Of a stretch of DNA of 49,624 nucleotides, positions 35,162 to 43,604 are shown piece after piece (within the stretch, counting starts at the first letter, position 1; each line of letters opens with the position of its first letter). The notes under the pieces were generated by a model. That model was given only the letters and a program-made list of their open reading frames with translations, searched no databases and was not told the DNA's origin. A program made the translations under genes and the position numbers. Location of the stretch: contig JANTGS010000012.1 in NCBI GenBank assembly GCA_024762795.1, forward strand, positions 1 to 49,624. Reading direction: 5' to 3'. The stretch is from Flavobacteriaceae bacterium (lineage in GTDB: Bacteria > Bacteroidota > Bacteroidia > Flavobacteriales > Flavobacteriaceae).

Positions 35162-35340
35162 AATAAAAGGTATTAAACCTCAGGGTAAGCCCTGAACCCT
35201 TTAATAGGAATCGACCCAAAGGTTGAGGTGCCTGCCATACCGGCAAGGAGGCTTAATCCATGATCCCGCTAGAAAAAAGCGGGATTAGTTCGACTAACTA
35301 AAAAATTGAAATTAATTTTTTAGAGTCTCACGAATAAAAT
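35162..35340. repeat. Dispersed intergenic repeat, copy 2
   Basis: About 179 nt matching copy 1 at 1018-1194: ATTAAACCTCAGGGTAAGCC, the perfect hairpin ATCCCGCT-agaaaa-AGCGGGAT, and CTAAAAAATT/AATTTTTTAG then AGTCTCACGAATAAAAT. It carries a 22-nt palindromic insert at 35231-35252 that copy 1 lacks. It lies between pccB and clpS (convergent), and its hairpin may terminate transcription. Confidence 0.85.
35231..35252. repeat. Short palindromic insert within repeat copy 2
   Basis: CCTGCCATACCGGCAAGGAG plus two bases, with arms TGCC/GGCA. It separates GAGGTG from TTAATCC, which are contiguous in copy 1. Confidence 0.7.
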
Positions 35341-35358
35341 AATTGATTGAATAGGGAA

Positions 35359-35646
35359 TTATATAATTTCGGCACTCAGTCCGAGGTCTAATAACTTAGA
35401 ACACCTGGGTTTTAACTCGTCAAATTCTCCTGTTTTTACAGCGCATTTCCCTTTAAAATGCACGAGGTAAGTACATTGTTCTGCCTGTTCGAGAGTATGA
35501 TCACAAACATCAATCAACGAATTAATGACATACTCAAAAGAATGTACATCATCATTAAATAAAACAATTTCATGCTGATTAACCTCCAGCTCGAGGATAT
35601 CAACATCTTCTCTTTTCTTTTCTTTAATTCCCATCTCGTAGTTCAT
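35359..35646 (-). CDS. clpS: ATP-dependent Clp protease adaptor ClpS
   Basis: 95 residues. The ClpS core is visible: IVLFNDDVHSFEYVINSLID with the NDD-H substrate-binding pattern, EQCTYLVHFKGKCAVKTGEF, and LDLGLSAEII. It delivers N-degron substrates to ClpAP-type proteases. Position next to prmA (21-nt gap) is a common Bacteroidota arrangement as far as I know. A start at the internal Met (GIKEKKRED) is also possible. Confidence 0.94.
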   Translation of the reverse strand: MNYEMGIKEKKREDVDILELEVNQHEIVLFNDDVHSFEYVINSLIDVCDHTLEQAEQCTYLVHFKGKCAVKTGEFDELKPRCSKLLDLGLSAEII

Positions 35647-35667
35647 TTACATTTCTAAATCAAAGTG

Positions 35668-36507
35668 CTAAATTACATATTTTAACGCAACCCAATTATT
35701 TCTTTCTAAAGTTTTTTGAAGTTTTAGTCCGTTTTTAACGGCCTCCTTATCGATCACCGGGATATCTTCAGTATAAAAACCACTTAAAAGCAAGGTCCCG
35801 TTTTCCTCCAGATTTTCTGCATAAGCAGCAATATCCTTCAACAAAATATTACGGTTGATATTGGCAATGATTAGGTCGTATTTCTTTTTCCCCAACAATG
35901 AAGCATCACCCTCATAAACCTTAATATTCCTGCAATGATTTCTTTCAACATTTTCAAGTGAATTCTCATAACACCAGGTATCAATATCAATGGCATCCAA
36001 CTTCTTTGCTCCTCTCATTTCGGCAAAAATTGCCAGTATCCCGGTTCCGCACCCCATGTCGAGTACCTTTTTATCTTTCAGATCTAGATCGATCATATGC
36101 TGAATCATCAGATGTGTAGTCTCATGATGCCCTGTGCCAAAACTCATTTTGGGTTCGATCACAATTTCAAAGGGAAGATCCGTTTTTTTATGAAAAGGTG
36201 CTCTGATACTTACCAGATCATCAACTACCAAGGGCTTAAAATTCTTTTCCCACTCTTCATTCCAGTTGACCTGTTCAATCTCCTCTTTGGTATAAGTGAT
36301 CTTACAAAGATCTGAATTCAGAATTTGAACTCCCTCTAAGATATTTTCTTTCCAGTCTTTTTTTTGAATATAGGCAGTTACACCTCCTTCTGTTTCAGTA
36401 AAACTCTCAAAACCTACCTCTCCCAGCTCAGCAATCAGAATCTCTTTTGCTGTTTCTTCATCAAGCCCTTTTGGTTCTATGAAAAAAGTATAACCTATAT
36501 AGTTCAT
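35668..36507 (-). CDS. prmA: Ribosomal protein L11 methyltransferase
   Basis: 279 residues from the ATG at 36507 (MNYIGYTFFIEPKG). A longer frame from 36546 would begin inside the upstream terminator hairpin, so I prefer the shorter start. PrmA features: EVGFESFTETEGGVTAYI in the L11-recognition domain, then EPKMSFGTGHHETTHLMI and VLDMGCGTGILAIFAEMRGA for SAM binding, and IIANINRNIL. It trimethylates ribosomal protein L11. Confidence 0.94.
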   Translation of the reverse strand: MNYIGYTFFIEPKGLDEETAKEILIAELGEVGFESFTETEGGVTAYIQKKDWKENILEGVQILNSDLCKITYTKEEIEQVNWNEEWEKNFKPLVVDDLVSIRAPFHKKTDLPFEIVIEPKMSFGTGHHETTHLMIQHMIDLDLKDKKVLDMGCGTGILAIFAEMRGAKKLDAIDIDTWCYENSLENVERNHCRNIKVYEGDASLLGKKKYDLIIANINRNILLKDIAAYAENLEENGTLLLSGFYTEDIPVIDKEAVKNGLKLQKTLERNNWVALKYVI

Positions 36508-36525
36508 TTCTAAATTGTCAGAGTT

Positions 36526-36560
36526 AAAAAAAGCTCCCTGAACCATTCAACTCAGGGAAC
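36526..36560 (-). terminator. Terminator between tpiA and prmA
   Basis: The minus strand forms a stem from GTTCCCTGAG to TTCAGGGAGC (with G-U pairs) followed by seven T. It ends tpiA transcription before prmA. Confidence 0.85.
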
Positions 36561-36580
36561 TTCTATTTTAAAATTTTGTT

Positions 36581-37339
36581 TTATATCGCTTTGATAATCG
36601 CAGTAAAATCATCCGCTTTTAAAGCAGCCCCACCAATCAAACCACCGTCAACATCTTCTTTTGAAAAAATCTCTTTGGCATTTCCGGGTTTTACACTACC
36701 TCCGTAAAGGATACTTACTTCCTCAGCTACATCACTGATATATCTTTGTGCCACAAGCTCTCGAACAAAAGCGTGCATTTCCTGTGCCTGTTCCGGAGAA
36801 GCTGTTTCACCGGTTCCTATAGCCCATACAGGCTCGTAAGCTAAGATCACATTCTTCCATTCATCAGAGGTCAGGTGAAATAATCCTTTTTTAACCTGCT
36901 CTTCAACCACTTTAAAATGGTTTCCACTTTTCCTGTCTTCCAACACTTCACCAAAGCAATAAATCACTTCCATTCCGTGAGCCAAAGCCGTATCCACCTT
37001 TTTAGCCAGCAGTTCATTGGTTTCGCCAAAATATTCTCTACGTTCAGAGTGACCCAAGATTACTGTTTCTACATGTACACTTTTAAGCATATCGGCTGAG
37101 ATCTCACCGGTATAAGCACCACTCTCCGCCTGATGCATATTTTGTGCAGCAACCTCTATTTTACAATCTTTTGTCATTTTCGATGCTTTTTGCAGATTTG
37201 TAAACGGAGGTGCAATAATTACTCTTGTATCTTTTAATTTTACCCCTTTTACCTGTTTTATCAGATCTTTGACTAAAACCTTGGTTTCTTTATAGGTTTT
37301 ATTCATTTTCCAGTTTCCTGCTACTATCTTGTTTCTCAT
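36581..37339 (-). CDS. tpiA: Triosephosphate isomerase
   Basis: 252 residues from the ATG at 37339, which gives the standard MRNKIVAGNWKMN opening; the open frame extends upstream but past the -7 promoter element at 37363-37370. Catalytic features: Lys in NWKMN, His in VILGHSERREYFGE, Glu in LAYEPVWAIGTG, and the phosphate loop SILYGGSVKPGN. It interconverts DHAP and GAP in glycolysis. Confidence 0.97.
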   Translation of the reverse strand: MRNKIVAGNWKMNKTYKETKVLVKDLIKQVKGVKLKDTRVIIAPPFTNLQKASKMTKDCKIEVAAQNMHQAESGAYTGEISADMLKSVHVETVILGHSERREYFGETNELLAKKVDTALAHGMEVIYCFGEVLEDRKSGNHFKVVEEQVKKGLFHLTSDEWKNVILAYEPVWAIGTGETASPEQAQEMHAFVRELVAQRYISDVAEEVSILYGGSVKPGNAKEIFSKEDVDGGLIGGAALKADDFTAIIKAI

Positions 37340-37362
37340 GTTGTGATATTTTAATTTAAATG

Positions 37363-37370
37363 CAAAGATA
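37363..37370 (-). promoter_or_regulatory. -7 promoter element of tpiA
   Basis: The minus strand reads TATCTTTG (TAnnTTTG), 24 nt upstream of the tpiA ATG. Confidence 0.7.
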
Positions 37371-37404
37371 CTAAGAAAGCAAATAAAAGAATACATAAAA
37401 TAGT

Positions 37405-37412
37405 TACTTTTG
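37405..37412 (+). promoter_or_regulatory. -7 promoter element of pyrF
   Basis: TACTTTTG (TAnnTTTG) lies 19 nt before the pyrF ATG. With the tpiA element it forms a compact divergent promoter pair. Confidence 0.7.
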
Positions 37413-37431
37413 CATTACAAATTTTTTAAAA

Positions 37432-38253
37432 ATGAACAGGCAGCAACTCATTGATCAAATCAAAAAAAAGAAATCGTTTTTATGTATCGGTCTGGATGTG
37501 GATCTCGATAAAATTCCGGCTCATTTATTAACTTTTGAAGATCCAATTTTCGAATTCAACAAACAACTGATCGAAGCCACCCATCATCTGGCAGTAGCGT
37601 ACAAACCTAATACTGCTTTTTATGAGGCTTATGGTTTAAAAGGCTGGAGATCACTCCAAAAAACCATCGATTATCTCAACTCTAATTACCCGGAGATCTT
37701 TACCATTGCCGATGCCAAACGTGGCGATATTGGCAATACTTCCACCCGCTATGCCAAAGCATTTTTTGAAGATATGAATTTCGATTCGATTACCGTGGCC
37801 CCTTATATGGGGATTGATTCTGTTGAGCCTTTTCTCGCCTTCGCAGATAAATTTACCATCCTCCTTGCGCTTACTTCCAACAAAGGCGGACTCGATTTCC
37901 AGATCCTAAAAGATGAAAATGGACAGACCCTGTATGAAAAAGTATTACAAACCTCAAAGAACTGGAAAAACAGTGATCAGCTGATGTATGTGGTGGGGGC
38001 TACCCGGCCTGAATTTTTCCAGAATATCAGAAAAATTGTTCCCGATCATTTTCTGCTGGTTCCCGGAGTTGGCGCCCAGGGCGGAAGTTTACAGGAAGTA
38101 TGCAAATACGGAATAAATAAAGATATCGGACTCCTGGTCAACTCTTCGAGAGGAATTATTTATGCCTCTTCCGGAAAGGATTTTGCAGAAAAAGCAAAAG
38201 AAAAAGCGCTTGAACTTCAAAAAGAAATGGAAGAAATCATAATAAAAAGATAA
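37432..38253 (+). CDS. pyrF: Orotidine 5'-phosphate decarboxylase
   Basis: 273 residues, the long PyrF subfamily. Motifs: [29 protein letters not shown], the catalytic [10 protein letters not shown] with Asp/Lys/Asp, and [12 protein letters not shown]. It makes UMP from OMP in pyrimidine synthesis. der follows under its own promoter. Confidence 0.96.
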   Translation: MNRQQLIDQIKKKKSFLCIGLDVDLDKIPAHLLTFEDPIFEFNKQLIEATHHLAVAYKPNTAFYEAYGLKGWRSLQKTIDYLNSNYPEIFTIADAKRGDIGNTSTRYAKAFFEDMNFDSITVAPYMGIDSVEPFLAFADKFTILLALTSNKGGLDFQILKDENGQTLYEKVLQTSKNWKNSDQLMYVVGATRPEFFQNIRKIVPDHFLLVPGVGAQGGSLQEVCKYGINKDIGLLVNSSRGIIYASSGKDFAEKAKEKALELQKEMEEIIIKR

Positions 38254-38256
38254 ACG

Positions 38257-38264
38257 TATCTTTG
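38257..38264 (+). promoter_or_regulatory. -7 promoter element of der
   Basis: TATCTTTG (TAnnTTTG) begins 4 nt after the pyrF stop and 31 nt before the der ATG. Confidence 0.65.
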
Positions 38265-38287
38265 CAAAAAATTTATCAGTAGTACAA

Positions 38288-39592
38288 ATGGGAAATATTG
38301 TAGCAATTGTAGGCAGGCCTAATGTTGGAAAATCAACACTTTTTAATCGTTTAATTCAGCGAAGAGAAGCCATTGTTGATGCTGTAAGCGGCGTAACCCG
38401 CGACAGGCATTACGGAAAAACCGACTGGAACGGTAAAGAATTCTCGGTAATTGATACCGGAGGATATGTGGTTGGAAGCGATGATATTTTTGAAGCTGAG
38501 ATCGATAAACAGGTAAATCTGGCTATTGATGAAGCGGACGCTATTGTTTTTATGGTAGATGTGGAAAATGGTGTTACCGGGATGGATGAGGAGGTCGCAG
38601 ACATCTTACGACAGTCTAAAAAACCGGTCTTCCTGGTGGTTAATAAGGTTGATACGGCAAAAAGAGTAAATGATGCTGTTGAGTTCTATTCTTTGGGGCT
38701 GGGAGAATATTATACCATTTCGAGTATCAACGGCAGTGGTACCGGCGATTTACTCGATGCCCTTGTAGAAGCCTTACCTGAGATAGAAGAAGAGGAACCT
38801 GATGAGCTCCCTAGGTTTGCAGTTGTAGGAAGGCCCAATGCAGGGAAATCATCATTTATCAATGCTTTGATAGGAGAAGATCGTTATATTGTAACCGATA
38901 TCGCAGGAACTACAAGAGATTCTATTGATACCAAATATAATCGCTTTGGGTTTGATTTCAATCTGGTAGACACTGCCGGAATCAGGAAAAAATCAAAAGT
39001 AAAAGAAGATCTTGAGTTTTATTCGGTAATGCGGTCTGTAAGAGCTATCGAGCACAGTGATGTTTGTATTTTAGTGGTAGATGCTACCCGAGGTTTTGAA
39101 GGGCAGGACCAAAGTATCTTCTGGCTGGCAGAAAAGAACAGAAAAGGAATTGTGATCCTGGTAAATAAATGGGATCTGGTTGAAAAAGACACCCATACCA
39201 CCAAACAGTTCGAGCAAAAGATCCGTCAGGAGATCGCTCCCTTTACCGATGTTCCTATTGTGTTCATTTCGGCTTTGACCAAACAACGCATCTTTAAAGC
39301 CATTGAGACAGCTGTTGAGGTTTTTGAAAACAGAAAACAACACATTGCTACCAGTAAATTAAATGAAACGATGCTGGAAATTGTTAAACAAAATCCGCCA
39401 CCGGCTTATAAAGGCAAATACATCAAAATAAAATATTGTATGCAATTGCCTACTCCAACCCCACAGTTTGCTTTTTTTGCCAATTTGCCACAATATGTAA
39501 AAGATCCATATAAACGGTATGTAGAAAATAAAATGCGTGAATATTATAATTTTACAGGAGTACCGATAACGATCTACTTTAGGAAAAAGTAA
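38288..39592 (+). CDS. der: Ribosome-assembly GTPase Der (EngA)
   Basis: 434 residues, standard Der length. Two GTPase domains: [12 protein letters not shown]...DTGGYV...NKVD, and [12 protein letters not shown]...[13 protein letters not shown]...NKWD, followed by a KH-like C-terminal domain (about 345-434) ending PITIYFRKK. It acts in 50S ribosome biogenesis. The last 193 nt recur at 42460-42652 with about 13 mismatches. The intact C-terminus here may derive from a donor (see findings). Confidence 0.97.
   Translation: MGNIVAIVGRPNVGKSTLFNRLIQRREAIVDAVSGVTRDRHYGKTDWNGKEFSVIDTGGYVVGSDDIFEAEIDKQVNLAIDEADAIVFMVDVENGVTGMDEEVADILRQSKKPVFLVVNKVDTAKRVNDAVEFYSLGLGEYYTISSINGSGTGDLLDALVEALPEIEEEEPDELPRFAVVGRPNAGKSSFINALIGEDRYIVTDIAGTTRDSIDTKYNRFGFDFNLVDTAGIRKKSKVKEDLEFYSVMRSVRAIEHSDVCILVVDATRGFEGQDQSIFWLAEKNRKGIVILVNKWDLVEKDTHTTKQFEQKIRQEIAPFTDVPIVFISALTKQRIFKAIETAVEVFENRKQHIATSKLNETMLEIVKQNPPPAYKGKYIKIKYCMQLPTPTPQFAFFANLPQYVKDPYKRYVENKMREYYNFTGVPITIYFRKK
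39400..39592 (+). repeat. der 3' end, direct repeat copy A
   Basis: 193 nt from ACCGGCTTATAAAGGCAAAT to the stop codon, repeated in the same orientation at 42460-42652. I count about 13 mismatches; half lie in the last 28 nt. Confidence 0.93.
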
Positions 39593-39625
39593 GAGTTTAT
39601 TGTTGCTTTTTTTGTAAAATACAAT

Positions 39626-39717
39626 GTATTAAACCTCAGGGCAAGCCCTGAACCCTATAATAGAAATCGACACAGGAGTTGAGGTACCTGCTTCGCCGTT
39701 AAGGCGGGTTAAACCAA
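39626..39717. repeat. Dispersed intergenic repeat, copy 3 (partial)
   Basis: Matches the left half of copies 1 and 2: TATTAAACCTCAGGGCAAGC, then AACCCTATAATAGAAATCG and GTTGAGGTA. It includes a 22-nt palindromic insert at 39687-39708 at the same site as in copy 2. It lies just downstream of der. Confidence 0.8.
39687..39708. repeat. Short palindromic insert within repeat copy 3
   Basis: CCTGCTTCGCCGTTAAGGCG plus two bases; inserted between GAGGTA and TTAAACC at the position that is uninterrupted in copy 1. Confidence 0.65.
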
Positions 39718-39743
39718 AAAAAACCTCTATATTTCTATAGAGG
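39714..39743 (-). terminator. Terminator of the DUF4382 gene
   Basis: Stem CCTCTATA/TATAGAGG with a four-base loop; on the minus strand it is followed by eight T. It lies 28 nt after the stop codon. Confidence 0.85.
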
Positions 39744-39771
39744 GCTATTTGTTTTTATACGACAGATTATT

Positions 39772-40623
39772 TTATGAAACCGGAACTTTCAATTCTATAG
39801 TACCCAGATCTGTAGTTTCTCCAATAACTACATTAAAAAATTCAGGTGATTCATAATTAATATATTCATTTTCTTCAATTTTAATAAGATATTCCCCTGC
39901 ATTTATTCCTTTTATTATAAAATCACCATTTTCGTTTGTTCGTGTTTCAGTAACATAAATACCCTCTTTAGAAAAAACACTTACAATAACATCATTCAAA
40001 GGCACAACTCCATCAATATGATCTCCTTCTGTGGCTTCAGCAACTACCTTTCCTTTGATTGAACCTGAATTCATCTCGGCATTGACTCTTATAACAGGCT
40101 TTAAAATATATTTTCCGGAATTTCCTGCTTTAACAATTGATTTTTGAACATCCCAGTCGAGTATAAAAGTGTAACTGTATCCCGCTTCTAATTCGGTATT
40201 CAATTTTAATTTTAATCCGGATTGTTGTGCGCTTGGCGTATCAAGATGAATAGGATCTGGTTTACCTTCAACCACAACAGTATTATTATCACTCAGGATC
40301 AGGCGTATTTGATTTAACATACCCGAAGGAAGAATTTCATCAGATAATAACAGATCATTTCCGGCAACAAGTTCTGTTAGATCAACATTGATAGAATAAC
40401 CACTTTCCGGTTTAAGACTCACCCAATCATTCCCACTCTCTGAGCTTTGATATTGAATATCGATTATTTCAATGTTAACTTCCTGATAATCTCCGGGAGC
40501 ATCCACCAGTTTTAATTGAATTCTTGCAGTTTTACTCTCTCTATCCATATTATCTTCGCTGCAACTGTGCAATCCAAAAGATAAAATGATAGTAATCATA
40601 AATAAAAATACATTTTTTTTCAT
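39772..40623 (-). CDS. DUF4382 lipoprotein with C-terminal carboxypeptidase-regulatory-like domain
   Basis: 283 residues. Lipobox (GLHSC, Cys21). Residues about 33-170 match DUF4382: IQLKLVDAPGDYQEVNIEI, NVDLTELVAGNDLLL, LPSGMLNQIRLIL, KPVIRV. Residues 190-283 form a beta-sandwich repeat like the carboxypeptidase regulatory domain (VSVFSKEGIYVTETRTNENG, GINAGEYLIKI). It is an exported surface protein of unknown function. It lies in the insert bounded by the two der 3' ends. Confidence 0.85.
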   Translation of the reverse strand: MKKNVFLFMITIILSFGLHSCSEDNMDRESKTARIQLKLVDAPGDYQEVNIEIIDIQYQSSESGNDWVSLKPESGYSINVDLTELVAGNDLLLSDEILPSGMLNQIRLILSDNNTVVVEGKPDPIHLDTPSAQQSGLKLKLNTELEAGYSYTFILDWDVQKSIVKAGNSGKYILKPVIRVNAEMNSGSIKGKVVAEATEGDHIDGVVPLNDVIVSVFSKEGIYVTETRTNENGDFIIKGINAGEYLIKIEENEYINYESPEFFNVVIGETTDLGTIELKVPVS

Positions 40624-40828
40624 AGCTAAATTTGTATTTAATGGTTAATAATATTATTTGGGGAGTAAAAATAGGTGCAATTTCTAAAGTAAATCTTAAG
40701 CTTACACTATCCCTTTAAAACGAAAGATTATATTCATTATTGTTAAAGAACTATTCCACCATACCTTTTAACATTTACTTTCCTCAAAAATGCTTTTATC
40801 AACTTAAACAGCATACTTTAAACACAAA

Positions 40829-40854
40829 AAAAGGCTACCATTGGGTAGCCTTTT
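40829..40854. terminator. Bidirectional terminator
   Basis: AAGGCTACC-attg-GGTAGCCTT with A-tract before and TTTT after. It follows the stop of the gene at 40877-41992 on the minus strand. Confidence 0.85.
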
Positions 40855-40876
40855 AAAATAATATATTAATTGTATT

Positions 40877-41992
40877 TTACATAGGATTTTGTAGAGATGG
40901 CATGGGGCAGTCACCGATTGCAGCATGTAATGCAATATACGTATCACCAGATTCTTCCTTAGTTAACCAAGGAATTTTCTTAAAGGTGTATGATGTTTCA
41001 CCCGGAGTCAGTTTATGCTGATATAATTTATGCATATCATCAGTGAGAATTTCTTTTTTATCCAAGTCATATTTAGGTATTCTGTCGGCTCCAATGTAAA
41101 GATCCAATTGAATATTAAAACCTTTATATTTTTCAAACATATTGTAAGTAATATCAACATAAGGTTTGCCGTCTTCCATATAGGAAGTTAAATAAACGGT
41201 ACCTACTTCCATTGCTAATTCATCAACCACTGTACCTTTTTTATCTTGTGGTGCACACATTGTTGGATTTACTAAAAGGGATACGGGATATTTAGTATCA
41301 TAAAATTCTTTAAAACCAAATTTATTTGACCAGAAGATATATTTCTCGCTATCATACATCATTGACAAACAAGCTTCTTTTTCCGGGGATTGATAATCAT
41401 TACCAAAACCACACCAGCAATCACAGCATTGAGTATAGTAATCAATAAAAGCAAACCAAGGTTTACCAAGTACATCACATCCACCCCAGGCGGTTTCACC
41501 ACCTCCATCTGCTATTACATCTGCATGTACTAATACATAGAGTTTTGTTGAGGAGCATTCTTCTTCTGGGTTTATTCCAAAATCTGTTAAAGGTATTTGA
41601 AATGTTGCTGTTTTCTCTCCTGCAGGAATGGTAGCCTTATAAGGGAAATGACCAGCTGGAGGTCTTGATGTAGGCTCATCCATAACAACATTAATCTTAA
41701 CATTTTCATCTTTGTCTTCAAAACCTTCTTTGGAATATACTGTAATATAAAGATTTTGATCATCATTACCAACGGTAACTTTTCCTGCATCAATATGCTG
41801 TCCTGCAATTAAACAATATTCTTCCTCACCACAATAATGAACTTTATCGGGAGTAGTAATCTTATTCATAGGTTTTGTTTCTACAAAATCATTAGAATTT
41901 GGATCAACAGGGTCAATCTGACTTTGTTCGCAAGAATAAAAGGAAAGGGTAGCAATTAAAATAAGACTGAAAAAAAGTAATATCTTTTTCAT
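40877..41992 (-). CDS. Cysteine-rich exported lipoprotein, unrecognised family
   Basis: 371 residues. Lipobox LSFYSC (Cys21). The mature protein has many Cys, including a dense cluster YTQCCDCWCGFGN near the centre, plus YCGEEEYC, ECSS, GGCD, EACLS and MCAPQ. Two similar beta-rich units can be recognised: VTVGNDDQNLYITV...LYVLVHADV...ETAWGG and VYLTSYMEDGKPYVDITY...YIALHAAIGDC. A pattern of this kind is common in secreted Bacteroidota proteins but I cannot name the family. It is a lone gene with its own terminator. Confidence 0.75.
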   Translation of the reverse strand: MKKILLFFSLILIATLSFYSCEQSQIDPVDPNSNDFVETKPMNKITTPDKVHYCGEEEYCLIAGQHIDAGKVTVGNDDQNLYITVYSKEGFEDKDENVKINVVMDEPTSRPPAGHFPYKATIPAGEKTATFQIPLTDFGINPEEECSSTKLYVLVHADVIADGGGETAWGGCDVLGKPWFAFIDYYTQCCDCWCGFGNDYQSPEKEACLSMMYDSEKYIFWSNKFGFKEFYDTKYPVSLLVNPTMCAPQDKKGTVVDELAMEVGTVYLTSYMEDGKPYVDITYNMFEKYKGFNIQLDLYIGADRIPKYDLDKKEILTDDMHKLYQHKLTPGETSYTFKKIPWLTKEESGDTYIALHAAIGDCPMPSLQNPM

Positions 41993-42104
41993 AATTAAGG
42001 GGATTTAGAAATTAATAACCAACAAATTTAATAAATTTTTAACATTTATCAAAATTAAAATAACATTCTTTTATTTTGTTAAATATTGATAATAAGTAAA
42101 ATAA

Positions 42105-42132
42105 AAAAGACTGCCTTTAAAAGCAGTCTTTT
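42105..42132 (-). terminator. Terminator after the truncated subtilase
   Basis: Stem AAAAGACTGC/GCAGTCTTTT, loop CTTTAAAA. On the minus strand it lies about 20 nt after the protease stop. Confidence 0.85.
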
Positions 42133-42153
42133 AAAAGTAATCGTTTACTTTGG

Positions 42154-42461
42154 TTAATTATGAGCAATTGGGTCTGGATTTCCATCCGGATCACCGTTTA
42201 CAGTTCCGTCAGAATGAACTCCCAATAACAGTAAGCCACAAACATGTGGTGATGCCATTGAAGTTCCGCTAATGGTATTGTAACCTCCATCTTTCCATGT
42301 TGAATAAATTGAAACACCGGGTGCACAATATTCGATTGGCGGATTTCCATAATTTGAAAAATAAGCAAAATCGTCATTATCATCCATGGCAGAAACCGTA
42401 TAGATATTGGAACCATTTGCTCTTGCGGGAGAATGGTTGTTAGCATCATCACTTTCGTTAC
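42154..42461 (-). pseudogene. Subtilisin-like (S8) serine protease, 3' fragment only
   Basis: Reading inward from the junction gives [54 protein letters not shown] and the catalytic Ser block GTSMASPHVCG, followed by GVHSDGTVNGDPDGNPDPIAHN. The AGNES and GTSMASPH motifs show a genuine S8 domain. The Asp and His parts of the triad, the prodomain and the signal peptide are missing; at 42460 the coding frame meets the duplicated der 3' end. The AG of AGN is written by the first bases of the der segment (ACCGGC on the plus strand). Confidence 0.85.
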
Positions 42462-42652
42462 CGGCTTATAAAGGCAAATACATCAAAATAAAATATTGTA
42501 TGCAATTACCTACTCCAACCCCGCAATTTGCTTTTTTTGCCAATTTACCACAATATGTAAAAGATCCATATAAACGGTATGTAGAAAATAAAATGCGTAA
42601 ATATTATAATTTTAAAGGAGTACCGATTACCATTTATTTCAGGAAGAATTAA
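42460..42652 (+). pseudogene. der 3' end, direct repeat copy B (displaced der C-terminus)
   Basis: Encodes the Der C-terminus [20 protein letters not shown]...[11 protein letters not shown] in frame with its own stop, but no upstream der sequence. Three residues differ from intact Der (E to K, T to K, K to N). It overlaps the stop codon of the convergent ABC ATPase, suggesting that this is the ancestral der end in its original context. An open frame of 81 codons runs into it from the antisense side of the protease but is unlikely to be a gene. Confidence 0.88.
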
Positions 42653-43307
42653 TCGTATGTAAATAGCCGTATTTTACCAGGTCTTCAGGCTTTTTGATGT
42701 TAAACAACGTAGCATTCTGTAATAAAACCAGATGATCAGCAATATCAATCACATTCTTATAATCATGATCGGTAATAATAAATCCTTTTTTGTGTTTTAA
42801 TGAAAGTATATTCTCTTTAATAGTTTCCCTGCCTATCGGACTTACAGCATTAAAAGGTTCATCCAGAAGGATTATCTCTGCGTTAGAATTAATAATCAAT
42901 AGGATCTCAAGTATTCTTCTTTGGCCTCCTGAAAGTTGATGATTCTTATGATCTAATACCGGCCTGATAATCTCATTTTCCAACAACAGGTATCTTTTTT
43001 CTTTTGGTAAAAATAATCTGATTATATGCCTGACTTTTAAGTTATTTGGAAGAAAATGAAACTGAGGTAGATAGTTGATATGATTTCTTCCTTCATGAAG
43101 AGTTCTGATTATCTTTGTTCCAACCCTTACATATTTAAAATCTGCTTTATCAACACCAAAGATAATCTTAAGTAAAGTTGATTTTCCTGAACCATTCCGC
43201 CCCAGCAAACCTTTGATCTCTCCCTTTTTACAGGAAATATAGATATTACTCAATATCCTGTTGGTATCAAAATACTTTGTAATACTATCTGCATGTAAAT
43301 CACACAT
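42639..43307 (-). CDS. ABC transporter ATP-binding protein
   Basis: 222 residues. Walker [10 protein letters not shown], signature LSGGQRR, Walker [15 protein letters not shown], switch His in ITDHD. It resembles the LptB-like group but I cannot assign a substrate. Its last codons overlap the displaced der 3' end by 14 nt. The partner would be the small membrane protein encoded directly upstream (one-base overlap), since no full permease is present in the window. Confidence 0.88.
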   Translation of the reverse strand: MCDLHADSITKYFDTNRILSNIYISCKKGEIKGLLGRNGSGKSTLLKIIFGVDKADFKYVRVGTKIIRTLHEGRNHINYLPQFHFLPNNLKVRHIIRLFLPKEKRYLLLENEIIRPVLDHKNHQLSGGQRRILEILLIINSNAEIILLDEPFNAVSPIGRETIKENILSLKHKKGFIITDHDYKNVIDIADHLVLLQNATLFNIKKPEDLVKYGYLHTINSS

Positions 43308-43594
43308 TATAAATACTTTATACTTAATATTAACATCAAATTAATCAAAGCAATTAAGAGAGTTGAAGCCCATAAAATTTCTTTACTCAATCCTAAATTG
43401 AAGAAATAAAAATATTCATTTTTATCTTTAATTTCATATAGAAAAAAATGTACTAACAAGGAAATTAATATATAAGAAAAGCCTATGCTCCAAAAAAAAT
43501 CATTAAATGAAAGAAAGCCTATAACAATTGAAATTAAATAAGATAAAAAGAAGATCTTTTTTTGAAATAACAATATATTTTTAATCAATCTCAA
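43307..43594 (-). CDS. Small membrane protein, probable partner of the ABC ATPase
   Basis: 95 residues from a TTG codon; a stop lies immediately upstream in frame and no early ATG exists. Three hydrophobic segments: FFLSYLISIVIGFLSF, IGFSYILISLLVHFFLY, and ILWASTLLIALINLMLILSI. Charged residues in the loop include YEIKDKNEYFY. It shares one base with the ATPase gene. Such a short membrane subunit is unusual for an ABC system. Confidence 0.65.
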   Translation of the reverse strand: MRLIKNILLFQKKIFFLSYLISIVIGFLSFNDFFWSIGFSYILISLLVHFFLYEIKDKNEYFYFFNLGLSKEILWASTLLIALINLMLILSIKYL

Positions 43595-43604
43595 TCAAAA
43601 TGCA

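Noticed and set aside
36508-36546. Longer N-terminus of PrmA
   Set aside because: The upstream ATG lies in the tpiA terminator hairpin, and PrmA proteins normally begin near MNYIGY.
37340-37396. Longer N-terminus of TpiA
   Set aside because: It would extend across the tpiA -7 element, and TpiA normally begins with MRNKIVAGNWKMN.
42407-42652. 81-codon open frame ending in the Der C-terminus
   Set aside because: The N-terminal 20 codons are antisense to the protease; only the der-derived part is meaningful, so I list it as a displaced fragment.
39400-42652. Site-specific integrative element with att sites in der
   Set aside because: No integrase or recombinase is in the 3-kb segment, and the right junction cuts a protease gene at a short microhomology; illegitimate recombination fits better.
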